The notes: generated from the sequence alone by a model not told the origin. A stretch of DNA of 64,000 bases from Candidatus Gastranaerophilales bacterium (GCA_944325705.1 CALVBB010000003.1:59352-123351); one strand, 5' to 3'. Shown: positions 28,527 through 39,745, numbered from the stretch's first letter. Numbers and translations: made by a program.

Positions 28527-30170
28527 TTACCTTGTGAAAAACTTATTTAAAAGCACCGGCACATATCTGGCATTCAGGGCTGAAAAATCAAAAATAAACT
28601 CATTTATGCCGGCTTTATGGAGCATTTCAACTTTATCAAAGTCCTCCAGAATTCTGTCCTCAAACATGTGCATCCTGCAAAAGCCGTCGCAGGTAAAAGG
28701 ATAAATCTTATTCAACGACGGATCCTTCAGTGCAAACCCGCCCTTGTGGCAGGGCGCTTTACAAGATAATCTTGAAATTATTGCACTGTCATTATTTAAA
28801 GGACACAACCCCAGACTCGGAACCCTTATATTGCCGGCAATTGTGTACTTTCTGTTCGGAATTATATTTTTTATCTTCTTAACCGTCTTTATCGCATTAT
28901 CCAAATCTGTAAACGGCGTAAAATCTATTGCGCTAATGGGTGCAAGATTATTAAGACACTTGATTGACATACTGTTTAAAAGATTTATGCCGCCGCCTAT
29001 TTCTATTGGAATATCATCCAGATCGCTGTCGTTTATTACCATCCAGAAATACCCGATATTATTGATTATCAAAGAGGATGGTACCGGCTCAGACAGCAAA
29101 AGCCTCTTTTCATATTCATATACCCTGTCAAAGTCGCGCTCAATCAAAATCCTTGGAGTTGAGAGCTGAAGATCAATTGCGTACTCCGCACAGAAATCCT
29201 TAACTTTACAAATAATTTCGTTAAAACTGCTCGTAGAAAGGTCGCATGTAGAAAGGATTTCCCCGTATTCTATCGAACTTATGGGATTTATGCCTATTTT
29301 CTTTACATATTTTTTAAGCTCATTTAACTGTTCAAGTTCCGAAAGCCGCAGATTTATCTTAAAATCCTCGCTCTTTTCAAAATTTATGTCCTTACTAACA
29401 CGCGGACGTTTTATATCCCACTCGAAATTCTGAATATTACGGCTGAATTTAAAGTCTTTACCCTCCGCAGAAACCATTTCGCCGGAAAAATGATTTGTCT
29501 GATAAATACTTTTTCTCACATGTTTGAACGGAAGTTTCTGGGATTTAAACAATTTAGGCTTTGCAAGGATTTTTTCAATAAGCTCTATTGCTTCAAGTAT
29601 TTCGTCAGAATTTGCAAATTTCCCTTTAATCACAACTTTATCTATCGCGCCGAGTTTTTTTATATCCTCCGCACACCACGGAAGATTATCCGTATCTATT
29701 GCCAGCGGAAGTTTTGTGTACTTCTTAATTTTGGCAATATTTTTCATATAAATTTCTTCGGTAATAATTATTTCATCAATCTTATGAAAATTACTGATAA
29801 AATCAATTCCCGCAATGTTATGAATATCAAAGTATGAATCCACCACAATCTTAAAAGGAAGATTAAAAACTTTTATCGCCTCCAGTATCGCAAAACTGTT
29901 TATAAAAATGCCGTCAATTCCTGCAGTTTTCAGATATTTAAGCATTTTTTTTATCTCTGCAAGGTTTTCTTCTGTTATATCGTGTTTAAAGTTAATATAA
30001 ATAGCACACCCGTTGCGCTTTGCAGCAGCCACAAACTCATCTACATAGTCAAAGTTATTATTCAAAAACTTCTTATAATATACGTAATACTCCCTGCAGG
30101 AGGTTTCCTTAGCAAACAGATCAATATCGTCGGGCTTTTTTACCGGCGCAACTATCTTAATTTCCTTCAT
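28527..30170 (-). CDS. U32 peptidase-like protein
   Basis: The 547 residues follow the layout of U32 family proteins (YegQ/RlhA/UbiU type): an N-terminal TIM-barrel-like half with GCAIYINFKHDITEENL, LKTAGIDGIFINS and DSYFDIHN, and a late cysteine cluster, GLCPLN, SCKAPCHKGG, TCDGFC, resembling the Fe-S cysteines of that family. U32 proteins are usually involved in hydroxylation of RNA or quinones rather than proteolysis. Sequence similarity is distant. It has no Shine-Dalgarno sequence; TATAAT ends 6 bases before the ATG. Confidence 0.65.
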   Translation of the reverse strand: MKEIKIVAPVKKPDDIDLFAKETSCREYYVYYKKFLNNNFDYVDEFVAAAKRNGCAIYINFKHDITEENLAEIKKMLKYLKTAGIDGIFINSFAILEAIKVFNLPFKIVVDSYFDIHNIAGIDFISNFHKIDEIIITEEIYMKNIAKIKKYTKLPLAIDTDNLPWCAEDIKKLGAIDKVVIKGKFANSDEILEAIELIEKILAKPKLFKSQKLPFKHVRKSIYQTNHFSGEMVSAEGKDFKFSRNIQNFEWDIKRPRVSKDINFEKSEDFKINLRLSELEQLNELKKYVKKIGINPISSIEYGEILSTCDLSTSSFNEIICKVKDFCAEYAIDLQLSTPRILIERDFDRVYEYEKRLLLSEPVPSSLIINNIGYFWMVINDSDLDDIPIEIGGGINLLNSMSIKCLNNLAPISAIDFTPFTDLDNAIKTVKKIKNIIPNRKYTIAGNIRVPSLGLCPLNNDSAIISRLSCKAPCHKGGFALKDPSLNKIYPFTCDGFCRMHMFEDRILEDFDKVEMLHKAGINEFIFDFSALNARYVPVLLNKFFTR

Positions 30171-30176
30171 GCAACT

Positions 30177-30182
30177 ATTATA
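30177..30182 (-). promoter_or_regulatory. -10 element of the U32-like gene (leaderless layout)
   Basis: TATAAT on the minus strand ends 6 bases before the ATG at 30170, with no Shine-Dalgarno sequence between. Confidence 0.5.
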
Positions 30183-30364
30183 GTGCCGGAACTTAAAAAA
30201 AATTCCTCAAAAAAAATTATTTTAACATTTCGTAACAAATTTACCAAAAACTGGCAATTTTCACTGAATAAAATACTTTATAAGAATATAAGGAATATTT
30301 AGGATATTTAAAACTTTCTCACAGGAAAAAGGAAACAACACACACTATTTAGGGAGGTCACCGC

Positions 30365-30601
30365 ATGGCAATAGGTGCAGAAGACTACATCGACCAGTTA
30401 CTGGTTAAAAAATACGCAGACGAAAAAGTTGACAACCACGATAATATGGAATCAATGGTTGATCCGAATAAAATGATGGGCGCAATGAATGATTATGCGA
30501 CAATGTACCGTAATATGATGGTTTTGAAACAGCGTCTGAACATCGCATGTTATGCAGTTAACGCCAAAAACGCCAGATATATGAAAAGCCGCGGCTATTA
30601 A
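30365..30601 (+). CDS. Small hypothetical protein upstream of maf
   Basis: The 78-residue protein is preceded by a strong AGGGAGGT ribosome site. It is Met-rich (NMESMVDPNKMMGAMNDYAT) and ends in a basic helix; there is no signal or membrane segment. It lies 58 bases before maf on the same strand. I do not recognise it, but the ribosome site and codon use suggest a real gene. Confidence 0.7.
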   Translation: MAIGAEDYIDQLLVKKYADEKVDNHDNMESMVDPNKMMGAMNDYATMYRNMMVLKQRLNIACYAVNAKNARYMKSRGY

Positions 30602-30614
30602 TAAAAAAGTTTAG

Positions 30615-30653
30615 CGTTCCTTGTTTTTGTTATAATAACAGAAAAAAGGAACG
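30615..30653 (+). promoter_or_regulatory. maf promoter inside a hairpin
   Basis: CGTTCCTT (30615-30622) and AAGGAACG (30646-30653) can pair; between them lies the extended -10 TGTTATAAT (30628-30636). The 3' arm contains the AAGGAA ribosome site of maf, so only read-through transcripts from the upstream gene could fold and hide it. Confidence 0.5.
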
Positions 30654-30659
30654 AAACCT

Positions 30660-31217
30660 ATGGGAAAAATTATTCTGGCGTCTTCTTCTCCCAGAAGACA
30701 AAATATTCTAAAACAAAACAACTATGATTTTGAAATTGTTCCGTCGCCGTATGTTGAAGATCATACGAGGACGGATTTTTCTTATGATTTTGTGGAAAGT
30801 CTTGCGCTGAATAAGGCTAAAGCCGTTGTTCCGCTTGTAAAAGAACCAGCAAAAATTATCGGCGCAGATACTGTTGTTGTTCTTAATAATGAAATTCTCG
30901 GGAAACCGGACGGGGAAAAAGGCGCCCTCGAAATGCTAAAAAAACTTTCCGGAAAAACTCATTCTGTAGTAACCGCAATTGCCATTATTAATACTCAAAC
31001 AGGAGAAACCAAGCAAAAATCCGTCACAAGTTACGTCACTTTTGAAAATCTTACTGATGAACAGATAAATTTCTATGTACAAAAATTTAAGCCCTTTGAC
31101 AAAGCCGGTTCATACGGAATTCAGGAGATGCCTGACGGGTACATAAAATCATACTCGGGCAGCCTTGAAAATATAATAGGTCTTTGTCCGGAAGCGCTGA
31201 GAGAACTCTTAGCCTGA
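30660..31217 (+). CDS. maf: Maf-family nucleoside triphosphate pyrophosphatase
   Basis: Maf proteins hydrolyse non-canonical or modified nucleotides. The 185 residues show the N-terminal ILASSSPRR, the central GADTVVVLNNEILGKP and AGSYGIQ signatures with catalytic acidic residues. The AGSYGIQ and FDKAG motifs fit the YhdE/dTTPase-UTPase branch better than YceF. It starts at ATG with AAGGAA about 8-10 bases upstream and ends with TGA, showing that TGA is a normal stop here. Confidence 0.94.
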   Translation: MGKIILASSSPRRQNILKQNNYDFEIVPSPYVEDHTRTDFSYDFVESLALNKAKAVVPLVKEPAKIIGADTVVVLNNEILGKPDGEKGALEMLKKLSGKTHSVVTAIAIINTQTGETKQKSVTSYVTFENLTDEQINFYVQKFKPFDKAGSYGIQEMPDGYIKSYSGSLENIIGLCPEALRELLA

Positions 31218-31270
31218 GATTGCCGCACATTCTACACCGTTCAATGTTCTCAGACCGTTGCGTTACGCAA

Positions 31271-31894
31271 TTAATGCCTGTGGTGGTGAGGTCTGTGAGG
31301 CGGATGATGAGGATGCGGCGGTGGCGGAGGACACAGCGACGGCATTGTCAGAATCTGCATTAAACCTATAAAGTTTGACACATTTCTGAACTGCATATAC
31401 GATTTCATTATATTTTTATATTCGTTATAGTTTATTGTGTTAGGATTTGAATTCTTTTCATTGTAGAGTGTTGAAAGTGTTGTAAACTGGTCTGCTGTTG
31501 TCTTTATCATATAACCGCTGTATGGAAAAATATTTGTTCTGTTCCAGTTGTCACGCTCCATTTCTATAACTTCGCCTAACGATATTGATCCGTTTTTCTT
31601 AATCTTGCCGTCTATTTCATTAAAGACTTCCGGCATAGATTTTTCGGAATCGTAATTTTCCATATCACCTAAAACAAAACAGGACGGAACAGCAGTAACA
31701 GGCGCAGGGGTAACCGGAACATAATAATACTGCGGAGGTACCGGAACAAAGTATTGTGCCTCGGCATCAGTTGAAGGAACTGCTGCGGCAAGTGCTATTG
31801 CAGCTGCGCCCGCTGTGTTTTTCAAAGCCTTCTTTGTCTTTTCTCCGTTAAAATGAGGAGTTGTTACAGTTGAATTTATTCTTGAAACTTTCAT
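31271..31894 (-). CDS. Hypothetical protein with N-terminal F-x-G segment and His/Pro-rich tail
   Basis: The 207-residue protein opens MKVSRINSTVTTPHFNGEK, similar in form to the starts of the proteins at 36627, 50011 and 50857. A small hydrophobic Ala-rich stretch (residues about 28-40) and a Pro/Tyr/Val segment follow. The last 20 residues are almost all Pro and His and could bind metals. AAGGG stands about 10 bases before the ATG. Function and location are unknown; the Ala-rich stretch is a poor signal peptide because of the polar segment in front. Confidence 0.7.
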   Translation of the reverse strand: MKVSRINSTVTTPHFNGEKTKKALKNTAGAAAIALAAAVPSTDAEAQYFVPVPPQYYYVPVTPAPVTAVPSCFVLGDMENYDSEKSMPEVFNEIDGKIKKNGSISLGEVIEMERDNWNRTNIFPYSGYMIKTTADQFTTLSTLYNEKNSNPNTINYNEYKNIMKSYMQFRNVSNFIGLMQILTMPSLCPPPPPHPHHPPHRPHHHRH

Positions 31895-32307
31895 ACACTA
31901 AACCCTTATTTTTAAGACCATATATTTATATTATGGCGGTCAAAATATTTTTTGTTAGTTCATTAAGAAAATTTTACAAACGACAAAAACTCCAACGTGA
32001 AATATTCATTATTAATATTCGGCAAACAAATTAAAAACATGATATTATTCCGTTTATCCAGTGTAAACTTATATTTTCTGAAGTCATACTCCGTAACACA
32101 TATCCCCCCCCGCCGTCGGCATTGTTAACATTTCATTGAAATAAATTTTAAAATTATTGTCCTCCCCTTAAGACACTGCCGCCCGCCCCGCAAATGGCGG
32201 GTACGGAAACTATTAAGCATAGTTTTGTGAGAGGTGACCGAAATCTCTGATTTCGAGGATGGGTTACCAATGAAAAGTTAACAGACACCCCGCCGTCACA
32301 GGCAGAT
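31895..32307. other. Intergenic region with repeat remnant and C8 tract
   Basis: The first 200 bases are AT-rich and hold the upstream region of the gene at 31894. A C8 run lies at 32104-32111. At 32160-32260 there are CCTCCCC, an inverted CCGCC/GGCGG stretch and CCGAAATCTCTGATTTCGAGG, which in reverse complement resembles the repeat in the rpoB-rpoC1 gap. No ORF is supported. Confidence 0.45.
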
Positions 32308-35300
32308 TTATTTGGAAATCAGGGCCAGACGGGAACCTTTATCAGGTTTCTGTTTTTGAACATAAGGTTTTGAAACAATATTGAATGTTGAACTATACAA
32401 TCTGCTTCCCATAAAGGTAACTGGTTTATTACGTTCCTGAATTTCATCATATTCTTTCTTCAATGTGTCATAAACGTTTGTATCTTTATCTTCAACTTTT
32501 CTTGTTTCATTTAGTTTTTTTAGTTCCTGTGCACGTTTCATGACATCTTCCGGAGCGTAGTATAAAATCATTGTGTAATCGTCTACATGAATACGCCCTC
32601 CGTTTTTCGGAACAATATAATAATGATCACCTTCACTTTTAACCACAAAGCGTTCGTTTTCATTTTTAGCGTTGACAAATTCAGTTCCCGGCGTAATGCC
32701 GCCTCTCAGAGAATTACCATCCTGAGGCGGAGTAAGCTCTATTGCATCAAGATAAACATCTTTCGGGCCGTTAAAGTCTTTGTAATTGTGGGTTATACCT
32801 CTTGTATTAAACAAAGAAATTGTCATTGCGCCGTCTGTACTCTGTCTTAAAATAGCACTTAATTTTTCAGAGTAGTTTTTATCCTCCGAGCGCCATGATG
32901 TTGTTGCGTGCTGCTCCGGCAGAAGATAGATAGCGCCGTCATTAAGCGGGTGAAGTTCATATCTGGAACGAAGCGCCATAACACCATCTATTTCTTTTTT
33001 AAAGTTTTTAATATCATCCAGCCCCTCGGAACCATCCTCAATCCATTCGTGGCGAACAGCATTACGGTTCTGGAGGTAAATATTCTTGGTTTTCTGTTCA
33101 TAACCGGTCATTCCTAAATCATCACCGGCATATATAGTCGGATTACCAGGAGCCGCTACCAGAAATTCCATCATTCCTTTAAATTTAGGCAGGGCAGGTG
33201 CCAGCATTTTGCATAAAATACTTTTTCTTAAAATATCTTTCTGCGCATTAGAAAGTTCCAGCCCGTGGTTTTCAGCCTGCTTAAGAACCTCACTAATTGC
33301 TACTTCATAAGGCAGTACACCGAAAGCATCTGCATTAAATCTTTTTATATCACCGGATTTTGTATAAACCTGTCCGTTTGCAAGTTCGCTGATAGCATCT
33401 ACTACATATTTATAAATCGTATTTCTGTTGCCGTCGTTGAAAATATCTCCGTAAGCGGCGCAAACATCATTCAGTACCATACTGAATGCGTGCTGCAATG
33501 CCTGCCCCATAGCTGCAGCCTTCGGACTCTTGGTTGAAAAATCAAAATTGTTGAAATCTTCATAATTAATCGGGTCGTTAAAGTTCCCTCTGAACACCCT
33601 GTATGCGGCTTCTCTGTAACCTTGATTGTTTTTATCGTTCAGATTTGTATAGAACAGTTCCATATCCATACCCAGAGCGTGCAGAATACGCGGTTTGTCA
33701 TGGTTATCAACAAATGTATAAGAATAAATCTGCGCCGGCAAAGGGCCAAAATGTAAGAAACCAGGAACAACTTCTTTTGCATTATCATCCCAGCCGTCTT
33801 TGAGAAGGTCAATCATTTTTGTGCCCAGGTTATGATATGAACTTTCTCCTTTTTCTGCTGTTTTACCGAAAATTCCGGCAACACTTGTGAAGAAATACCT
33901 GTAATTGGCAGTTGATGTGATACCTGTTTCTCGTAGAAATTTCATTACTATATCTTTTTTAGTGTTAAACCTGTCTGAGTCTTTGCCTGCACCCCCCCCC
34001 CAAAGGTCATCCTCGTCTGTAACTTCTGCAACAAGATATGAATTAGGGTTTTCACTATAAACAGTCTGTGCAAATTTATTCCAGAAGTTAATTACACTAT
34101 TCCAGGTAGACTGGAACAAATCGTGCCCGCCTCGGAGTGAATCTATATCACCTATATCTTTTGCTGCATCAATACGCCAATCCAAACCGGCCTTACTTCT
34201 GTCAACAATCATTTCTGCAAGTTTAAAACTTGTGACATTGGTATTTTCAATCATTTTATAAAGCGCTTCAGCGAGAAAATCTTTATCATCTTTTGAAAGT
34301 TTTGAAATACCACGCTTCATTGCGTTAATAAGTTCGGTTGCTTCCTGTTCAGGGCTGGCAGCATAAATACCCAAAGACTGCAGAGAGGTTTCTTTCAATT
34401 CATCATAATCATATTTAATACCGCCGTTTTCTTCATCGATTTCAACCTCAGCATCCGGGAACAACCCTTTTACAACAGCAAACTTTATAATTTCAGGAGC
34501 CAGCAGCGGTAAAACATATTTTCCGTATTCACTGGTATTATATCCGACATTGAGCTTTAACGCTTCCGGAAGCTTATCGTTAACACGTTTCAAAACATTC
34601 ATTGCAAATGTATAAAACTCACCATTTTTGTCGTTATCTACACCATCTTTTGCATAGTACATTTCATTTACTTTATGGTAAATATTTTCATTTTTACTGT
34701 TGAGGTGCGGATTGTTCAACTGATCCATTTCGTATCTTGATTTGCCTAATTCATCCTCATGGTGAGCACGTTTTGTAATATAAGAAGTTCCGAGAACAGA
34801 AACAATATTATCTCCAAGTTCAATTGAATCAAGAGGAACATCCATCAATGAAGATTTTAAAAGCATCTTAAAATCACCGGCATCCGGCATCATATCTTTA
34901 GCTTTATATTTGCCGTTAAGGACATACCGAATATTTTCAGGAGTTACATCTTCAGTCAAAGATAACGGAAATTTCTTTTCATCAATATTTTTCTTTATTA
35001 ATGCAGCGACCTTATTAACATCATGATCATCAACATTCTTAAGGTTTTGAGCTACATAAAGGTTTAAAATCTGATTAGTCTTTTTAGTCCAGTATTTCCC
35101 CGATGTAATGGCATAATCCTGAACCTCCATATTATATTCATTTATTTTATTGCGGTATTCTTCGCGTTGTTTATATGGCAGACTGTTTTCTTCCATAATA
35201 TCCGCCTTGGAAAAAACATAACGCAATTTTGGAATATCCACGTTGGCGTCCCAGGTTGAAATTCCGCTCTCGAATTTTGATTCAAGGTCAAAGTTAGGAA

Positions 35301-36627
35301 ACTTTGTAAGCATCCTTGTAGCCTCAAAACTTTCGTAAGGGATATAATGCCCTACAGGTTTGTCATTGTTAAATTCATTAAACTTTTTGATATTGGCAAG
35401 ATAAATATCCGGATCAATTTCAATAGCATAATTAATAACCGTATCGTTATGTGTACTTATATCAAAAACATTATCAGTATTTCTTATTGAGTAATCTTTA
35501 ATCAGCGGAGTGTTATTGAGTGCCTCATCTCCAGACACAAGACGTCTGTCATACACCTGAATGTAGGTAGGTTTCTTTTTATCATAATCTTTGTTTTTAA
35601 TAGCCTTTACAACACCGTCTGCTGACTGCTCAAAATCCCATGGGCTGTTAACAAGTTTATGTGCAATGAAATTTGTTTTCTTTCCGAAAGCACCGAGGTT
35701 AAATGGAGGTGTACCCTTGAACCAGTTGAAGTACGGCGACTTTTCACCCCATTTCAAAACATGGCTGAAATGGACGCCTTCAAGTCCTTCGTTTACAAAA
35801 GCACCATCAGACACCCAGTTAATACCGTGTGCAAACAATTTTCTCTGCAGTCTTGCATAATCTTCTATACTTCCGAGCGACTGTGCTATCTGCATACAGT
35901 TTTTATTCCAGTAAGCATGCGGAGTTTTACTGTCATCTGTAAACAGCGGGGTTGAAACAATTCTTCTAAACCCGTCAAACTTGCCGGCATCTAGGTCATG
36001 CTCAACACCTGCCAACGAACCGCCCATTTTATTTGAAAAAGTTTTTATAGATCTGGATGCTTCTATATAATCAAGATTTGGCTTATAATTTCCGAAATAA
36101 TCATATTTATACATTGCATTGTACGAATCCGGAACCAGCAGAATCTGAGCTCCGCCTGTTGAAGATTTTGATTCATCAGGCATTACTAGGTTGTAAATTT
36201 TCTCATAATGCTTAACAGGCTTCCCATTTTCATCAATGGCATTCGTTGCGTCCATTACATCCCCGGAATCAATTTGATACATCGGATACCGAGGCCCGTC
36301 GCCATATTTCGGAACTAACTTAAAATGATAACCGAACGGTCTGGATGCTACAATAGAATAATCACTGAGATTAACTTTATTTGCACCTGAATTCATTTTA
36401 AGAGAATAGGTATTATGAACTTTATTTTTGTAAGCTCTGCCCGGTCTGTAGTTTTTATTGCTGTCCGGAATAACTTCGCATAACTCCAGATAACAGTCAA
36501 ACTTGCTGCTGTCAAAAACATAGTTAAACTCGTATATATCACTTCCCGCTTCTGATTTAACATGTTTATAACCTTCAAACGACGGAACTTTCCGAATTGT
36601 ATTTAATTTGTCGCTGTAAACTTTCAC
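32308..36627 (-). CDS. Very large GH13-like (alpha-amylase superfamily) protein
   Basis: The 1439-residue protein has the GH13 core motifs spread out: region I-like SDGAFVNEG (about 272-280), region II GLDWRIDAAKD (about 815) with the nucleophile Asp, region III SYLVAEVTD (about 865) with the acid/base Glu, region IV FVDNHDKPR (about 973), and PTIYAGDDLGMTG (about 1165). Regions I and II are over 500 residues apart instead of roughly 100, so a large helical insertion interrupts the barrel. There is no signal peptide; the start MKVYSDKLN...SFEG matches the F-x-G segment. I start at the GTG at 36627, 5 bases after GGAG. A G10 run lies within the gene. Confidence 0.75.
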   Translation of the reverse strand: MKVYSDKLNTIRKVPSFEGYKHVKSEAGSDIYEFNYVFDSSKFDCYLELCEVIPDSNKNYRPGRAYKNKVHNTYSLKMNSGANKVNLSDYSIVASRPFGYHFKLVPKYGDGPRYPMYQIDSGDVMDATNAIDENGKPVKHYEKIYNLVMPDESKSSTGGAQILLVPDSYNAMYKYDYFGNYKPNLDYIEASRSIKTFSNKMGGSLAGVEHDLDAGKFDGFRRIVSTPLFTDDSKTPHAYWNKNCMQIAQSLGSIEDYARLQRKLFAHGINWVSDGAFVNEGLEGVHFSHVLKWGEKSPYFNWFKGTPPFNLGAFGKKTNFIAHKLVNSPWDFEQSADGVVKAIKNKDYDKKKPTYIQVYDRRLVSGDEALNNTPLIKDYSIRNTDNVFDISTHNDTVINYAIEIDPDIYLANIKKFNEFNNDKPVGHYIPYESFEATRMLTKFPNFDLESKFESGISTWDANVDIPKLRYVFSKADIMEENSLPYKQREEYRNKINEYNMEVQDYAITSGKYWTKKTNQILNLYVAQNLKNVDDHDVNKVAALIKKNIDEKKFPLSLTEDVTPENIRYVLNGKYKAKDMMPDAGDFKMLLKSSLMDVPLDSIELGDNIVSVLGTSYITKRAHHEDELGKSRYEMDQLNNPHLNSKNENIYHKVNEMYYAKDGVDNDKNGEFYTFAMNVLKRVNDKLPEALKLNVGYNTSEYGKYVLPLLAPEIIKFAVVKGLFPDAEVEIDEENGGIKYDYDELKETSLQSLGIYAASPEQEATELINAMKRGISKLSKDDKDFLAEALYKMIENTNVTSFKLAEMIVDRSKAGLDWRIDAAKDIGDIDSLRGGHDLFQSTWNSVINFWNKFAQTVYSENPNSYLVAEVTDEDDLWGGGAGKDSDRFNTKKDIVMKFLRETGITSTANYRYFFTSVAGIFGKTAEKGESSYHNLGTKMIDLLKDGWDDNAKEVVPGFLHFGPLPAQIYSYTFVDNHDKPRILHALGMDMELFYTNLNDKNNQGYREAAYRVFRGNFNDPINYEDFNNFDFSTKSPKAAAMGQALQHAFSMVLNDVCAAYGDIFNDGNRNTIYKYVVDAISELANGQVYTKSGDIKRFNADAFGVLPYEVAISEVLKQAENHGLELSNAQKDILRKSILCKMLAPALPKFKGMMEFLVAAPGNPTIYAGDDLGMTGYEQKTKNIYLQNRNAVRHEWIEDGSEGLDDIKNFKKEIDGVMALRSRYELHPLNDGAIYLLPEQHATTSWRSEDKNYSEKLSAILRQSTDGAMTISLFNTRGITHNYKDFNGPKDVYLDAIELTPPQDGNSLRGGITPGTEFVNAKNENERFVVKSEGDHYYIVPKNGGRIHVDDYTMILYYAPEDVMKRAQELKKLNETRKVEDKDTNVYDTLKKEYDEIQERNKPVTFMGSRLYSSTFNIVSKPYVQKQKPDKGSRLALISK
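33992..34001 (-). repeat. G10 homopolymer tract inside the GH13-like gene
   Basis: Ten consecutive G (minus strand) encode Trp-Gly-Gly-Gly just after region III. A change of one base would shift the frame and remove region IV and the C-terminus. Confidence 0.9.
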
Positions 36628-36752
36628 ACACACTCCTTATTTCTAAAATCTTTAAAAATACTGAACTTTTATTTTTGCCAAAACGAAATCTTATATTAAG
36701 AAATTTTTACATAAAAATATTTTTATTGCTATATGTTCTTTTAGAAATATAA

Positions 36753-38054
<1,302 letters not shown>

Positions 38055-38064
38055 AATATTTATC

Positions 38065-38108
38065 AAAATCAGGCGGCAGCATTTATCAAATGCTGCCGCC
38101 TGATTTTA
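38065..38108 (+). terminator. Strong terminator of ahcY
   Basis: A 20-base-pair perfect stem (38065-38084 with 38088-38107), GC-rich in its core (GGCGGCAGC), has a 3-base loop and ends in TTTT. Confidence 0.92.
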
Positions 38109-38626
38109 TACATAAATATGTTATCGGAAGAATTATTATCCCTCTCCTATTGAGGGAGAGGTGTATTTTTAAATCATTACGTTCACTTTTTCTTTTTTTT
38201 TGCGATGAAAAAAGAAAAAGTGAACCGAAAAAGAAAAACACGCTATATTACAGCGCTGCTGCACAGCGCATGGTCAAATGGATGTAGTTAAATGCTGACG
38301 CATTTAACCTTTTAACCTTACTATCGCACTTCGTGCACGTTCTGCAACCGGCCGCAGTCCGGTCTAAAGAAATCCTCCTTCCCTCCCCCTTGTAAGGGAG
38401 GTGGCGCAAAGCGCCGGAGGGTTTTCAGGCGAGCGTGCGGCTTTGCCGCGATAGCGAGCAATTGAGGTGAAAAAATTTTGAGATCCTTAACTAAATTCAG
38501 GATAACAAAATTTTTTCACTACTTCCATTTGGGTTTGCGCCGCGCAGCGACGCTCTTATCTTTTGCCGATTTTTCTTTTCTTTGGTTAGTTTCTTTTCTT
38601 TTTTCTGGCTAAAAAAGAAAAGAAAT
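38109..38626. repeat. Mosaic of palindromic repeats between ahcY and rpsB
   Basis: At least seven palindromes follow one another: CCTCTCC/GGGAGAGG at 38141; GTTCACTTTTTCTTTTTT with its complement at 38208 (18 base pairs); GCGCTG/CAGCGC at 38253; TTAAATGC/GCATTTAA at 38288; CTCCC/GGGAG plus GGCGC/GCGCC at 38391-38420; GCGGC/GCCGC near 38437; GTGAAAAAATTTTG/CAAAATTTTTTCAC at 38467 and 38506; and TTTCTTTTCTTTTTT with its complement at 38611. Parts recur near 28400 and 45610. No supported ORF lies in this 768-base gap. Confidence 0.75.
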
Positions 38627-38876
38627 GAATGTAAAAGAAGTTGGTGAACTTGTTTCTTCCGATAACATATTTTATGTTAATTTACAAAAATCAACATTAT
38701 ATTTGCAATGCGGCATGTTTATTGTAATATATTATTGGCTATTTATGTTTGATAGGTTTAGCCCTAGTCCGAATCCAGCAAAAATGTTTTTATGTTTGAA
38801 TAGCATCAGCATTTTCATAAAGGACGGATGAAACTTAATAGCCCGTAGTACACAATTAACATAAGGAGAAAAAACG

Positions 38877-39662
38877 ATGCCTGTAGCATCTATGATTGAA
38901 CTTTTAGAAGCAGGTGTTCACTTCGGACACCAGACACAAAGATGGAACCCTAAAATGAAACCGTATATTTACGGCGCAAGAAACGGGATCTACGTTCTTG
39001 ATTTACGTAAAACTTCCGACTTATTGGATGAAGCTTACGCTGTTGTAAGAGAATTTGCTGCACGTAACAAAAACATTCTCTTCGTCGGTACTAAAAAGCA
39101 GGCTGCTGAAGTAGTTGCTGAAGAAGCCAAAAGAGCAGGCGCTTACTACATCAACAGAAGATGGTTAGGCGGTATGCTTACTAACTTTGAAACTATCAGA
39201 GGCCGCGTTAATAAATTGAAAGAACTTGAAGAATTCATTTCTTCCGGTCACGCTGACAAACTGCCTAAAAAAGAAATCGCTCAATTAAATAGACAGTTAG
39301 GCAAATTGAGCAAAACTTTAGGCGGTATTAAAGATATGAGAGGTTTGCCTGATTTAATCTTCATCATTGATCAGGGCAAAGAATTAATCGCTATTCAGGA
39401 AGCAAATAAACTCGGCATTCCGGTTATCTGTCTTGCAGATACAAACGCTAACCCTGATGGTATTGATTACGTTATCCCTGGTAACGATGACGCTATCCGC
39501 TCTATCAAATTAATTACTTCTAAACTTGCTGACGCTGTTCTTGAAGGAAAACAGCTTAAAGAAAACAACGCCAATCAGAAAGCTAAAATTGAAGAAATTA
39601 AAGCTGAAGATGCCGGCGTTACTGTTGAAGCAGAAGCAAAAGAAGAAGTTACAGCAGAATAA
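38877..39662 (+). CDS. rpsB: 30S ribosomal protein S2
   Basis: S2 is a 261-residue small-subunit protein needed for S1 binding and initiation. It begins with [23 protein letters not shown] and has the conserved [17 protein letters not shown] segment, [11 protein letters not shown], and [12 protein letters not shown]. The C-terminal tail of about 35 residues is acidic and Ala/Glu-rich. AAGGAG lies 8 bases before the ATG. It is followed by tsf in the universally common rpsB-tsf order. Confidence 0.98.
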   Translation: MPVASMIELLEAGVHFGHQTQRWNPKMKPYIYGARNGIYVLDLRKTSDLLDEAYAVVREFAARNKNILFVGTKKQAAEVVAEEAKRAGAYYINRRWLGGMLTNFETIRGRVNKLKELEEFISSGHADKLPKKEIAQLNRQLGKLSKTLGGIKDMRGLPDLIFIIDQGKELIAIQEANKLGIPVICLADTNANPDGIDYVIPGNDDAIRSIKLITSKLADAVLEGKQLKENNANQKAKIEEIKAEDAGVTVEAEAKEEVTAE

Positions 39663-39745
39663 CTCAGAATAAGAGTGAAGGCGCGGGAAGAAAAATTTTC
39701 ACGCCTCACCCTTCACTCTTCACTTATTAAAAGGAGAGAATTATA

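Noticed and set aside
38391..38460. CRISPR array
   Set aside because: The repeats are palindromes of different types, not regularly spaced identical units with unique spacers.
38625..38831. 68-residue ORF before rpsB
   Set aside because: No ribosome site, unusual composition, and it begins inside a palindromic repeat; probably chance.
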